A stretch of 64,000 nt of DNA from Haematococcus lacustris (taxonomy: Eukaryota > Chlorophyta > Chlorophyceae > Chlamydomonadales > Haematococcaceae), in NCBI GenBank assembly GCA_030144725.1, contig JASKMD010000012.1, positions 2,859,555-2,923,554 on the forward strand. The letters are read 5' to 3'. The position numbers were made by a program, and so were the translations under genes. Under the pieces are notes generated by a model. That model worked only from the letters and a program-made list of their open reading frames with translations. It was not told the DNA's origin and did no database searches. This document shows positions 50,508 through 61,699 of the stretch, piece after piece (position 1 is the first letter of the stretch; each line of letters starts with the position of its first letter).

Positions 50508-50812
50508 CCACCTTCACAGAAAAGCGCATTACAGCATTACAACATTACATGTGCGCCGTACAGCACCTCCACCCTCACTAGGGCCTTCATTGGCGTTGAC
50601 CACTAGGCGTCGACCACTACAAAACGGTGTTGTCTATGTGAGTTCCCATGCACATGGCATGGTCGCCTGCCACCTACAACATTGCCTGACCCCTGAGGGA
50701 TATAGTCTAGAGTTGGCATGACTGGCACACGCTAATTGTAAGCTTCGAACACCTCAAAGGAGGGCACACACTACTGTGATACAACAGGCTGCTGTTGCTA
50801 GGCCTTGGGTGG

Positions 50813-52606
50813 TCAGACTCGCAGCCACTTGCAGGCCAGCTCAGGGTACTCCTTACCCTTGGCTGGCAGCTTCGCCTGGTCGGGCCACCAGCACAGCTCA
50901 AGCGGGCGCCACTTGGCCTCCCCAATGCTATGCATGTTCAGCGTTGCATTGCAGTCCCTGTCCAGCCACCTGCCTGGCTGTGGTGCTGGCTTGGCTTTGA
51001 CAGCCTTGCCTGTGCCCTTGCTGGGCTGGCTGGGCTCAGCTGCCTGCTCAGCCTTGGTGCGCTTGCTGCGCTTGGCTGGCGAGGAAGTGCTGGGCCCAGG
51101 CTTTAAGGCTGCTGGCTGTGTGGCTGCCTGGCTGCTGCATGGGGGCTGTGGCAGAATGTGGGGTGCCACCACCGGGCTCCACATCAGGCCCGCACTGGCT
51201 GGTCACGCTACTGGCCCCAGGCCAGACGCAGTAGGCGGTGTTCCACCTGCCCTTCCAGTCCTGCGGCTTCCAGTCTACAGGCCTGGTGGCCCTGCGTTTG
51301 TTTAGCTGGCTCCCACAGGAATGCTGGCTGTTCACTGCGAAGCTGACCCAGCTGGTGCGGTGCTCATCCACAAGCACCACCCTGCCCGCCGCTGGCCTGT
51401 GCCCCTGGGCCTGCACACCACCTTGCAGCAGGCCTGCAGAACTGCATCAGCACCCCACCCACCCCCAGTGCCAATGCTAGCTGCTCCAAAGAAGACCACC
51501 AGCTGCTTGGCATGCCCATGGCGTTTCATGGACACCTCCGCCATGCCCTCCTCCAACTGCAGCCATGCACACAAGGCACACACATGGAGGCTGACATGGT
51601 GGCACCAGGTTAGGCAAGGCATAGTCAACGTCATGCCTAACCCAACACCTCCCAGTCCCTTACCCTCCCTCCCACCCACCCACCCTCACCTTCTTGAAGA
51701 ACTGCTCCAGCGCCCGGTCCTGGGCTCCGTACAGCCTCAGCTGCTGCCGTGCCCACTTGGGGTCCAGGTACACCTCCCACACCGCGTCCCAGGTGGCCAG
51801 GGTGACAATGATGTGCTTCAGGTTGGCCTCCAGGGATGTGCCGGCTGAGCTGGCTGCTGCCAGGTGCTGGTGGTGGGGTTGGATGGGTGCTAGCCACCGC
51901 TGGGTGTCGTGGCGGGCATTGTTCAGGCCGCTGTCATGCTTCACCTGGCTCTTGGTCAGCTTCCAACGGCGGAGCTGGTCTGGGTGAGGCTGCGCTGACT
52001 GCCTAGGTGATGCCAGGGTCCATTCCCACCCCAATCTGTGTGGTTGGGTTGAACACGAACTCACGCTGCTTAGCTATGCACTTGCCGATGCGGGGGAGTC
52101 CCATCGCATGGGCCTCTGCTGCTGCACTCGGGGCTGAAGCTGGGTGGCTGTTGCTGCTCAAGGGGCCTGCTGCTGGGGGTGGGGCAGCAGGAGGGGGGAG
52201 AGGGCGTGTGTAGTGCACACACACACTCACACCGTCTAACTCCACCGTCCTCTCAATTTAAAACCCCTTGTTGGCCAGCTTGCCTGTGCTGAACCACCTG
52301 TCCCAGTGCTTCCTCTGGGCTGGCTCTGTGGTGAAGGCTGCACTGCTGGTTGTGGACGGTCTTGAAGTTGGGGCTGGCAAAGAACTGGCTGAAGTCCTTG
52401 AGCTGCCTCAGCATCACTGGGTCCTCGCAGTCAAGGGGCAGGGGAGGCCTGAGTGCTGCAGGTGCAAGTGCTGCCAGACGGGCACTGCGTCGCCTTGAGG
52501 TGGGCTGCGTGACTGGATCTGGCTCTGGCTCTGTCCTTGGCTCTGCCTCTGGCTCTGGCTGAGGATCAGGCTCTCGATCTGGCTCAGGTCCACAGTCTCA
52601 CTCCAT
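50813..52606 (-). pseudogene. Fanzor/OrfB (TnpB-like) gene, near full-length but disabled (piece B)
   Basis: From a start at 52606 (with TGA as third codon) the order is an acidic EPEPEP-type N-terminus, a segment with LKDFSQFFASPNFKTV, RuvC-I (VGMDPGIT, about 52020), a helical region with KLTKSQVKHDSGLNNARHDT and WDAVWEVYLDPKWARQQLRL, a GTGAGG...CTGCAG intron (about 51689-51555), VVFFGAASIGTGGGWGADA, RuvC-II (VDEHRTSWVS, about 51360), a linker, then RuvC-III WLDRDCNATLNM (about 50950) and a basic tail. Lesions: TGA at codon 3, a frameshift near 52255, TAG right after DPGIT with another frameshift, and a shift between 51416 and 51332. DPG, E and DRDxN are the expected catalytic positions. The zinc-ribbon cysteines of TnpB are mostly missing. 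Non-functional as written. Confidence 0.72.
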
Positions 52607-52624
52607 GCTGGCAGGCTGGGCAGG

Positions 52625-52800
52625 GGCCTCTAACTGCAGCCATGCACACAAGGCACACACATGGAGGCTGACATGGTGGCACCAGGTTAGGCATGGCACA
52701 GTCAACCACTCTTTCACTTCATGCCATCCCACCACCTCTCATCACCTAACCCTCCCACACACACCCTCACCTTCTTGAAGAACTGCTCCAAGATGTGCTT
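52625..52800 (-). pseudogene. Small Fanzor fragment spanning the conserved intron (piece D)
   Basis: GAGCAGTTCTTCAAGAAG|GTGAGG (minus strand, about 52790) and the intron ending CATGGCTGCAG|TTAGAGG (about 52632) match the same exon-intron-exon segment of piece B almost base for base over about 70 bp of intron. Sequence on either side differs. It is a remnant left directly upstream of piece B. Confidence 0.6.
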
Positions 52801-53911
52801 TAACATGCTCAGTGTGCTTCAGCATGCTCGGTGTAACTGCCAAGCACCAGTCCAGTGGGTCAGCGACGAGCAGGAACTTGGTCCCAGTCCAGTGGGTGCT
52901 CCTACCAGGTGCAGGGGCTAGGGTCGGTGGTGCGTCGGCGAAAGAGTAACGGCAGTGAATGGCCAGCAAGGCGGGCAGCGGATTACATGCATCCATGGCG
53001 GCGGTACTTAGCCGTCAGGACCTGCCCTGACACCATCCAGCAAGTGGACGAGAGGGAGAAGGGAAGAACAAGCTCCACTTGCTGCTGCCGAGTTGGCGTC
53101 CAAGAATGTTATCAGTTAGCAGGCCTTTACCACGAGGGACTGAGTCATTACATTCCAGACCCTGGCCTCACCGTCCGCTTGGGTTACTCTGCTCTGACAC
53201 CCATGGGAAAACTTCAGTGACGCCGCTGCGGACCTTTGGTCATCCATTCACAATTCTTACATTCGACATAGACATCGGGGTCACTGGGGTAGGGAACTGG
53301 GCCCAAAATAGTGTTAATGTGATTCTGCATGCTCCCTGCTACAACTCCAAGACCGGCTCAAAACTGTGAAGCATACTGCCCGTTTCCGCTGCTGTTGCTC
53401 GCCCTAGTGCCCAGCTCCTCTCATTATACACCTGATTGACAGACGTGACTCTCACTCTCAACTCTCAACAGGCGGTCACCCTGCATGGCTGAGGACATGT
53501 GAAATGCAAACTCCATGCAAGACCTAGGTGCAGCAGTGTTAGTGCTAGCAGGACCAGCACTGAAGGACCCTCATTTGTTAACTGCAGGCTACCTGGTGGG
53601 TGCCATCACTGGCACACAGGGAGGTTCTCATACATAACCCTTAAGCACCACACTGCCATGCTGGAATGCCCAGAGCACAGGCTCCTCAGACTCTCACAGT
53701 CTTGTGCACCCCTCCCCACATTGATGTCATGGTGCACACCCATGCTGCACCCCTCCCCACACGATGCATTGCACTGCGCTGCAGGGACACATATACTAAG
53801 AGCAGCGTTTCACAAAACTGTATGAATCTGCAGCACACCACTCCCCACACACGTGTCATCCCTTGCCCTTGCACACCTGCTGCACCAGCAGCAGTGACTG
53901 CGTCGCTCACA
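52801..53911. other. Unassigned sequence between the Fanzor pieces and the CONSTANS-like gene
   Basis: A plus-strand ORF of about 120 codons (52855-53220) includes LYHEGLSHYIPDPGLTVRLG but no family is recognised. 53650-53911 is presumed 3' untranslated sequence of the CONSTANS-like gene. Confidence 0.4.
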
Positions 53912-55673
53912 TCAGTCCAGGGTAGCAGGCATGACAAACCCACTGTCTGCAATCACACCATGAGCCAGCTTCCAGGCAGCCACCTCCTCCCGAGTAGCAA
54001 AGCGGCCCTTGATCCGTGGCCTCACCTCTGCATATGCCTTACGCGAAGCGTACCTGATCGTCTTTTCAAACTTTCGAGTCTTCCGCTTCTCTCGATACCT
54101 GCAGCCAAACCAACAGGTCTGTTATGTAAGCATGCATGCATGCATGCATGCATGCAACATGTATGTGAATGCATGCTCAAGATGATATGGAGCTGCCAGA
54201 GCACCAAAGAAGCTGGATGCACCATAGCCACACCTTGCCACTCTCTGCTCGCGAGTCAGGTTTGCCCCAGTCAGCATCAACGCCTGCTGGGAAGCAATGT
54301 AGGAGGCTGCAGATGCCTCGTCTGCAGCCTTAGCTGCGTCCAGGGATGCCTTGGAAGGGCGAGGAACTGGAGGCAGGGTGTGGGTGGTGGGGTGCGCTTG
54401 AGGCCTGGCAGCTGGCGTTGAGCTGGGTGCCTGTATGCACTGCTTCACGCTGGCCTGGCGAGCAATCTGCTCAGAGGTTGTGTGCTGCCCCTCCTCAGAC
54501 TGGCAGATGGAGCTGGCAGGACGCTTCAGCTGGGGAGGGGAGAGCAAGCCAAACTCACAGCGCCCAGCCAGGTCAAATGATGGCACAATGAACTCCTCAT
54601 CACTGGTGTTGCCATCGAGCTCAGTCTTTACTTCCAGAGTCGCTGGGGTGAAAAAGGGTGTGCTAACATGGCCAAGGCACGAGTGGGATAGCTGAAGCTG
54701 CCGAGGTAGCTGGGGGTGCGGCGGCAGCTGCTGCTCCAGCTGGAACGATGGGCTCCATGTTGGCACAAGACCATCAGATGCTAAAGGCTCGGGCACAAGA
54801 CCCAAGTCAAAGTCTAGGCCGGCGTCGAGGCGATCAAACCACGCATTGTCAAAGTCCAGAAGCTGCGAGCATCGGAAAGACCAAACGCGGATGATAACGC
54901 AGGCCGCGCCATGAAAAGCAACATGATCCAAGTACTCACATCGAGCTTCCAGGGCTTGTCCTCCTGGCCAAAGCTGCATAGCTCCTGCTCGGTATTAGCA
55001 TCTTGCTCGAAAGAGGAGGAAGGCATTTGCGGTACAATGGCAATGGAGGCGGTGTGCGTTGTTGCAGGGCTTGCGGTGCTTTGGCAACCTCCACACGCAG
55101 AGACCTCGTCTTCGGCAGGTGCCCGGGGCGCAAGTGGTGCTGTATCAGATAAGGTCTTGCTCGCCTGAAAAGTAGCGGACAGCAAGGATAGGAGGATAAG
55201 GTGCTGACTCATTCACTCAGTCCCGTAGTGTGCGGATGGACTATCCTAGCTGAAAGCGGGCGTCGCCAGCGGGCGTCGCCGCTGGAGTCATGAGCACTTT
55301 TTGCTTCGACTCTCAGCTCACCAGGTACTGCTCTATTGGAATGACGGTGTGGGGCAGTGGGTTGGCTGAGTGAACCTCGGAGGAGCAGTTGTCGCACAAC
55401 ACGCAACAATCCTCGTGGCAATGAACTGTGGCCGGAGAGCGCTTGCATAGCTCGCAGACAGGTACCCTGCACGCAAACAAGTCCAATCTTAGTCCGCAGG
55501 ATGACTCAAGATTATGGCTACGTGGCCATTTGACGACGAACTCACCTGCTGTGGCTCTTGCTGATAGCGTTAGCGCTGTGAATAATGACGTCGCACCCGC
55601 TGCACAGCATCGCTCGGTCCTGGATACAGTATACTGCGGCGTTCGCGGTCTTGCAAACGAGGCAGGTCGCCAT
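53912..55673 (-). CDS. CONSTANS-like double B-box / CCT-domain transcriptional regulator
   Basis: Five exons, 55673-55546, 55466-55322, 55164-54940, 54862-54234 and 54098-53912, join in phase to 437 residues. B-box 1 (residues about 4-42) has [19 protein letters not shown] and a following His. B-box 2 (about 47-80) has [23 protein letters not shown]. These zinc-binding boxes mediate protein contacts. The middle is Pro/Gln/Ser-rich and unstructured. The CCT domain (about 372-414), [20 protein letters not shown] then [14 protein letters not shown], crosses the last intron and is the DNA/NF-Y-binding, nuclear-localising part. Plant CONSTANS proteins link photoperiod to flowering, and algal versions affect growth and starch timing. 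The arrangement suits a functional single-copy gene. The ATG gives the standard CxxC start. It is divergent from the RBMX2-like gene, with 259 bp between them. Confidence 0.93.
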
Positions 55674-55932
55674 GCCGCACGTCGATTCTCTTGAGAGCTG
55701 TCGCGAACAGTATGCGGATGGTGCAGCAATTTTCGAAGTGGTTTCCAAGAAGTGACCAACATGGGGGCGTGTTCCCCTGCATTCTGTGCAAATGCAGCCA
55801 GTGCAGTGCATATTTACTAGGAGCGTGTGGGCCTGTAAAGGCACCATCCTAGCTTAACCCGTTGAACCTCGTCAGGCCTCATGCTACATCGACATACCTG
55901 AGCTGTTGTTGTTGCTCGTTGTTGGGTTTGTG
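55674..55932. promoter_or_regulatory. Divergent promoter region, CONSTANS-like and RBMX2-like genes
   Basis: 259 bp separate the two start codons, which point away from each other. The region must hold both promoters and 5' untranslated regions. No specific element is recognised apart from a GTTGTTGTTGCTCGTTGTTG run near the RBMX2 side. Confidence 0.6.
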
Positions 55933-58403
55933 ATGAACCCCCTAACCCAGATCAAGAATACACGCAAAGCGACTGCTGCCGAAGTTCGCCTAAACCTCTC
56001 TGACTCGGCGTCTTGGCACGCAAAGTTCAAGCACTCTGCCTACATTTTTGCCGGCGGCCTAGACTTTGACCTTACAGAGGGAGACTTGCTAGCAGTGTTC
56101 GCGCAGTATGGCGAGGTTGTCGATGTCAACTTGTGCCGCGACCGCGTTACTGGCAAATCAAGGGGGTTTGCATTCATTGCGTATGAGGACCAGCGCAGCA
56201 CCGTGCTTTCAGTTGATAACTTAAGCGGCGCCCGCGTGTCAGGCCGGATTATAAGGGTAGAACATGTGGACAATTACAAGAAGAAGCGAGCAGAAGTGAG
56301 TTGTCTGGAGCCATCCCTGGCCATGACTGTGAACTCTGCTGGCCGCCCCTGTGGGTGGATGACAAGAGTCATGTGTGTTTTGGCCTTGCCATTCTGCAGA
56401 TGGAGGGCGAAGACCCATCAACCATCAGCGATGACGAACCACCCGCACCCCAATCCAGTGGTAAGCATGACAGGATGCAAAAGCATCCTCAAGTTGCATA
56501 GCAGCCAGAGCATATAACAACAGTGCCGCATGAGCTCTGGATGCATGGGTGCAGTCAAATAAGAGAGCCATGCTTTGTGTGGCCATGTGGCTGCCACATT
56601 TGAGTGTTAGCTATGCATGGGTGGTGTCATATGGCCGTACCAACCACAGCCAGGTGCGGCTGCTTCGCCTTGCTCTGTAGGCTGTTGAACATGGTAGAGT
56701 GGCCTAACAACCAGGCAGGATGGTGTTGTTTCACCCAACCTGCCCCACCTGACCCTGCCAAGCCATAGGGGGAGTGTCCCGGGTCCCACAGGTGCCCACC
56801 CTGCCTCTTCAGCAGCAGTGGAGAGCCCAGCTGGCCATGCAAGCGGTGGCAGTGGCATGGGGGTCCCAGGGAGCCAGGGTGGTGCTGCTGGGCTCAGTAT
56901 GGCGGAGCTGCTGGCTGAGGGGGCCAGGCTGAGGGCAGCCAAGGAGGCTGCACAGAAGGAAGCTGAGGCCCAGCACAGACTGGGAGGCAAGAAGAGGAAG
57001 GTGGGTGGAGCCCCGCTCAGCCAAGCAGCAGTGCCCTGTGAAAGGTTCAGGAAGAGCCCTCCCGCCTGTGAAAGGTTCAGGAAGAGTCCTCCTGCCTGAC
57101 CAGCCTCTCACGAGGTTGTCTCTGGTGATATCTTGGGGCTGCATGCTAGCCGCCAGCCTGCATGTGCCGTGTTGCAGCGTGGTGGCAGCCCTGGTGTGAG
57201 GTGTGCGTCAGCTGGGCTGGGCTGGGCGTTGTGATGGCTGGTAGACTGCTGGCTGCTGGCTGCCACACATCCCTCCCTGACCACTGCTGCAGAAAGGCAA
57301 GAAGGACAAGAAGGACAAGAAAGGGAAGAAGGACAAGAAAGGGGGGAAGGAAGAAGAAAGGACATCAGGCAATGGCCAGGTGGGGTGCCAGCGCAAGTAA
57401 AAGCACATGGGGCAGTAAGCAGCAGGCAGTGTGGGGCTTGAGGCATAGCTTCGACATCAAGGACCCGCCTAGCCCACTTTGACTCCTATAAACCATACCA
57501 CCACTCCTACCATTATCCCCAGCCTCGGCACAAAATCAGAGTGAGACTGCAACCCCATTACCACTCACTCTTCTAGAGCATGCCTGGCACTTCAACAGTC
57601 ATGCTAGGGGCCACGGCAAGGCAGGCCAAAGCCTGTGTGCAGCTGACCCCTCACCTGCCTGCCAGCCAGACCTGATAGAAGCCCCTCTCTCCCCTGGACC
57701 CCTTGCATGCCACTGCCTCCCGCAGCCCCACCCTGGCGGACACCTTAGTAGTGATGACAGCAGCAGCGGGCCTGACAGCCCACACGCCCTCCAACGTGGC
57801 TCTCGGGTGCAGCTTCCCGGCAGCCGCCAGGCCAATGCGCCCAGCTTTGGGCCCCCTCGCCCCCCTCCTCCAGCTGACCTGGGCACACGGGTGGGGAAAC
57901 AAGGTCAGGGGCAGCAGAAAGGGGGGTTGAATGCTCCGGGTGGGTTTGGGCCACCTCGTCCACCTGCTGCTGCAAGGCATGGAGCGCCGGAGGAACCTAG
58001 TCAGGGCGGGGTTAGACAGGGAGAGGTGCTTGGTCAGCGGGGGGGAAGCTGGCGAGAGGGGAGCACAAGGGATGAGGTAGGGGACGGGAGGGGCGGGTGT
58101 GGCCGAGTCAGCGAGCGAAGGGAGAGGGGTGACCGGGATGCAGAAGAGGGGGAAGGTCGAGGCAAGGGTTGGGGCGGTAGCTCTGGTGGGGTGCGGGAGG
58201 GCAGGGAGGAGGGAAGGAGCGGAGAGGTCCGGGAGGTTGGAGGGAGTCGAGGGAGGCTCGGCAGCAGCACAGAAGGCAGGAGGGGAGAGCAGCACCGTGG
58301 GAGGAGCAGGAGTAAGGATGGTGGGCGGCACAGAAGCAGGAGCAGAGAGGGCAGATCAGGGCATGCTTCAGTGAGGCATAGAAGCAGGAGCAGGGACGGC
58401 TAA
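55933..58403 (+). CDS. RBMX2/Ist3 (Snu17)-like spliceosomal RRM protein
   Basis: Five in-phase exons, 55933-56295, 56400-56460, 56813-57000, 57293-57379 and 57726-58403, encode 458 residues. The start was chosen at MNPLTQIKN because that N-terminus, then SWHAKFKHSAYIF, is the RBMX2/Ist3 hallmark. An upstream in-frame ATG at 55906 is possible. The RRM (about 35-114) has RNP2 YIFAGG and RNP1 SRGFAFIAY, and EDQRSTVLSVDN is family-typical. Ist3 with Bud13 and Pml1 forms the RES complex of the activated spliceosome. The C-terminal half is Lys-rich (KKDKKDKKGKK) and then Arg/Ser/Gly-rich, ending in RSRSKDGG and HRSRSRDG, an RS-like tail. The long tail exceeds the yeast protein. The nuclear location follows from the family. 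Confidence 0.93.
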
Positions 58404-58466
58404 CATTGGAACCTGGTGTGGACGCTGCATGGCTTTGAAATTATCTTGCCGTCCAGTTGATACCCA

Positions 58467-58512
58467 CCGAGGCTTGCCTCTGCGACGGATCTGCTGTTAA
58501 AGTGACGTGTAC
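58467..58512. repeat. 46-bp direct repeat, left copy
   Basis: From ACCGAGGCTTGCCTCTG to GTGACGTGTA, identical to 60167-60212 at 45 of 46 positions. Together they flank the DDE transposase. It begins 64 bp after the RBMX2-like stop codon. Confidence 0.9.
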
Positions 58513-58875
58513 ACAGATAAGCACCTAAGTTGGGACATTTTGAATTGGGGGGTGGCATAACTCATCACTTGCTTGGACGAAACGAATGCAACTCATATCG
58601 TTGGAGATATCTAGAAGTCCTCTAGCTGCCGATGCCCCCAGCTTATTATAATTCTCAAGGACTGGAGACTTATGACTTGGCCAGTGGGATACCCCCCCTA
58701 AAACCGGTTTTTTCAACTAAGTGCACCTATGTTGAGACGCTCAAGTATAAACATTTTTCAGGGGAAACTTGGTCTTGCCCTTTTCGGCACTGTGTCACTA
58801 TAAGTCCAAGCACCAGATGGCATCAAAAGTTTATGAAAAAACATAAAGTGCTTAGCAGGGTTCTGTGCCCCTACC

Positions 58876-60212
58876 CTACTTGCGTGACCTGCCACTCTTG
58901 GCACCCCTTTCAGCAATCAACCCACCCAACTCATGCTTGCTGTAGAACCTGTCTACAGCCCTATCATACAGCAGTGGCTGGGCCGTGGCGGAGCGCCGCA
59001 CAGCTGCTTGCACCAGCTCAGGGGACACATCCAGCACCTTCCATGCCGCATGCGTCGTCTTCTGCTTGCCGCTCTTGATGGAGGCTGCTGCAGCTTCCAG
59101 CATCTGCTTCTTGTTGGGGGGGAACAGGCCTGTCTTAGCAAAGGCCCGCTTCAAAGGCTCGCGGCTGTGGCCCACTGAGAGGTGGAGGGCTGAGTCCACC
59201 ATGCTGATGCGCAGGGGCAACTTGGGGCTGAACCCTTCCGCACCAGCATGAAATGCCACCCCGGCCACCATTTTGCCATGGCTGGCCTTGACACTGCTGA
59301 AGAGCTGGTCCCAGGGCTGTAGGAAGTGAGTGCACTGGCCAGGGAAGATGAGCATGTCAAACCCCAAAGCTGCTGCAGTGTCCCGCGTCTCACTGCTGAA
59401 GCTTGAGCCATGCCCATCTAGGAGCAGCAATGCTCGGTTCCTCTTGCTCACACCGCCAGGGATCTGCCTAGCCATGCTGACCAGCAGCTTGGGGAACAGC
59501 TGGCCGTCCATCATGTGGGTGCCTGGCTTGAGGATGATGGCCGAGTCAGGGAAGAAAGCAACCCCACCCAGGGCATCCGCAGTCAGCATGGTGACGGCGC
59601 TGATGTAGTTAGGCGCGAGCACCTGCCCATCAGCTGATCCCCATGCCACACATGTGAGGCTCTGCTTGGCATTGGCAGATGCAGCCTGAAAGACATGCTT
59701 GGCACCACGCTCTGCCACCACCTTCTGGCCGCTCAGCGGCTGAAAGCCTGTCTCATCTGCATTGAATACCCGGTCAGGCCGCTGCAAATACGTCTGCCCC
59801 CTGCAGCACGTCTTCTTCAGGGTGGGCATGAGCTTGCTGTCAAACCACTCCTCTAATGCCTCCCGCTTTTGGGCAGCAGCCCGACGCGCTTTGGTGAGGG
59901 GGGAGGCTTTGCGTAGCGAGAGCCCATGGCGCCCCATGAAGGCAGAATACCACTTCTTGCTTGGGGTGGCACCACCAAAGGGTGGTGGCTCATCCCTACG
60001 CTCACGGGCCTTTGCTATGGTGCCCACAGCAGCCAGTAGTGCAAGCTTTGTCACCCCCTGCCCCTGCTCCTGTGACCCCTTCACCATGCTGACCAGCCAC
60101 TTCTCCTCAGCCGGGACCAGAACTGTGGGCCGGCCCTGCTTGGGAAGTGTCCCACCCCTGCTGAAGACCGAGGCTTGCCTCTGCGACGGATCTGCTGTTA
60201 AAGTGACATGTA
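58876..60212 (-). CDS. pogo/Tigger-like DDE transposase
   Basis: An open frame of 403 codons starts at ATG 60087, and the same frame stays open upstream to about 60212 (ADPSQRQASVFSRGG, KQGRPTVLVPAEEKW), so the true start is probably earlier. The N-terminal part (GRPTVLVPAEEKWLV ... WYSAFMGRHGLSLRKA) resembles the paired-like and CENP-B helix-turn-helix modules that bind transposon ends. The DDE_1 core has NADETGFQ (D111), LLLLDGHGSS (D224) and THFLQPWDQLF (D260). Residues are counted from 60087. The last two are 35 residues apart. This is the pogo/Tigger type of Tc1/mariner transposase. No terminal inverted repeats were found, but a 46-bp direct repeat flanks it. The catalytic triad is intact. 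Confidence 0.85.
60167..60212. repeat. 46-bp direct repeat, right copy (plus a diverged third copy at about 60290-60340)
   Basis: Matches 58467-58512. A third diverged version (AAGGCTTGCCACTGCAGGAG, about 60293-60340) lies 80 bp further on and shares with the first copy an extra flank (GATACYCACC before it, GTGGACGCTG nearby) that the middle copy lacks. Confidence 0.8.
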
Positions 60213-60576
60213 TTGTGTGAGTAGGGACGTTGTTGTGGACGCTGGTTAGTTTTGATAGTTGGAGGTCAGGTCATCCTGAGTTGATACTCACCAAGGCTTG
60301 CCACTGCAGGAGATCTGCCGTTCAAATGGCGTGTGCTGTGTGGGCATCCCTCAGAGCGCCAAGACATTCAAACAAAACTCATACAACATGGATCAACATG
60401 TTTGACTGTGGGTAATCTCACTCAGCTACTCCAACCAAGTTGAAGCATCCTCGGTCGCACCATTGATGACTACAAGCCCCACACCGGTGGCACTCCCTCC
60501 CTAGACCACTGGGCACCCCATCAAAACTAACAGCTTGATGCGTATAAAGCTAACAGCCTGTGTAAACTACAAGGGC

Positions 60577-61304
60577 CTATGCATTGTTGCGGGCCCGACC
60601 ATCAATGCCCCGCCGGCACTCTGCAGCCCGGTGCAACCGCTGCTTGCCCTTGGGCAGCCGGTCATTGACCAGCTCGTAGCGTTGCTGGTACTTATCGCCA
60701 ACGGGGGCCAGAGCCGCAAGGCCCTCCCACTGGTACAGCTCCAGGGGGCGCTGCATGCTCTCCCCAATGCGCTGCAAGTTTAGGCATCCGTTGGTGTCCC
60801 GGTCCAGCCACCTGCCCCATGGGGGGGCTTGGGGTCGATGCACTATGCTAGGTGCAGCAGGGGGGGGCTGGTCCTGGGCTGGTGGAGGTGGGGCCTGGGC
60901 AGGGGCTCCTGGGGCTGGGGGAGGGGGGGGGGGGGGTCGTGGGGAGGGGGAGGGGGTTTGGGCGGCACCTCATGGCACCACAGCAGGCCCCGCACATACT
61001 TACCATGGCGTTGGATGACCTGGCCTGCTGGGGGTATCCAGTCTGCGGGCCTGGGCCGGTGACGTGGCAGGTGCAGTTCACATGGCTGGGGGACATGCAC
61101 TGACGAGCTGACTTGGCGGGTGCGGAACTCATCCACGATCACCAGCCTTTCCGGCCTGTCAAACGTACTGGGCCTGCTTGGCTGCTCCGCCACCATGCAA
61201 AACCCATCCTGCACCCCATTGGCCTTCCACCCACCCTGGCTGAAGCAGCCCGCTCCCAGGAATGCCGCCACTCCCCTCCCCCGGCCGTAGTGTTGGCGTG
61301 ACAC
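60577..61304 (-). pseudogene. Fanzor/OrfB C-terminal half, RuvC-II to RuvC-III (piece A1)
   Basis: Minus strand from about 61300: YGRGRGVAAFLGAGCFSQGG, then RuvC-II VIVDEFRTRQVSSSVH (about 61125), CELHLP and a linker ending at a possible donor ATG|GTAAGTATG near 61005. After a proline-rich stretch comes RuvC-III WLDRDTNGCLNLQRIGE (about 60790) and a basic tail to 60577. Equivalent motifs in piece B are VDEHRTS and DRDCNATLN. The third motif's N-G-C here replaces N-A-x. The N-terminal half is not in place: an AGGGC array and oppositely oriented sequence lie where it should be. Confidence 0.65.
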
Positions 61305-61336
61305 TCACTTCATCCCCTCAAATCATACACAGGTCA

Positions 61337-61566
61337 GGTCAGGTCAGGGCAGGGCAGGGCAGGGCAGGGCAGGGCAGGGCAGGGCAGGGCAGGGCAGGGC
61401 AGGGCAGGGCAGGGCAGGGCAGGGCAGGGCAGGGCAGGGCAGGGCAGGGCAGGGCAGGGCAGGGCAGGGCAGGGCAGGGCAGGGCAGGGCAGGGCAGGGC
61501 AGGGCAGGGCAGGGCAGGGCAGGGCAGGGCAGGGCAGGGCAGGGCAGGGCAGGGCAGGGCAGGGCA
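61337..61566. repeat. AGGGC pentanucleotide microsatellite
   Basis: About 45 uninterrupted copies of AGGGC, preceded by CAGGTCAGGTCAGGTC. All frames are open (GQGRA or ALPCP peptides), which is an artefact. It separates Fanzor pieces A1 and A2. Confidence 0.98.
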
Positions 61567-61667
61567 AAGTCAAGTTCAGAGTCTATGCACCACCATTACT
61601 TGCCTGGGTTGGCAAAGTGCTCCTGCATGCTGACCGCCAGCAGTGCGCTCCGATGGTGTTAGCGTCA

Positions 61668-61699
61668 CCCCGTAACCCGTAACCCTAACCCTAACCCTT
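61668..61699. repeat. Short CCCTAA (telomere-like) run
   Basis: CCCGTAACCCGTAACCCTAA followed by two further CCCTAA/CCCTTG units. The run is too short to be a telomere. It lies exactly between the oppositely oriented Fanzor segments. Confidence 0.75.

Noticed and set aside
61262..61633. 123-codon Gly-Gln-Arg-Ala ORF
   Set aside because: Translation of the AGGGC microsatellite.
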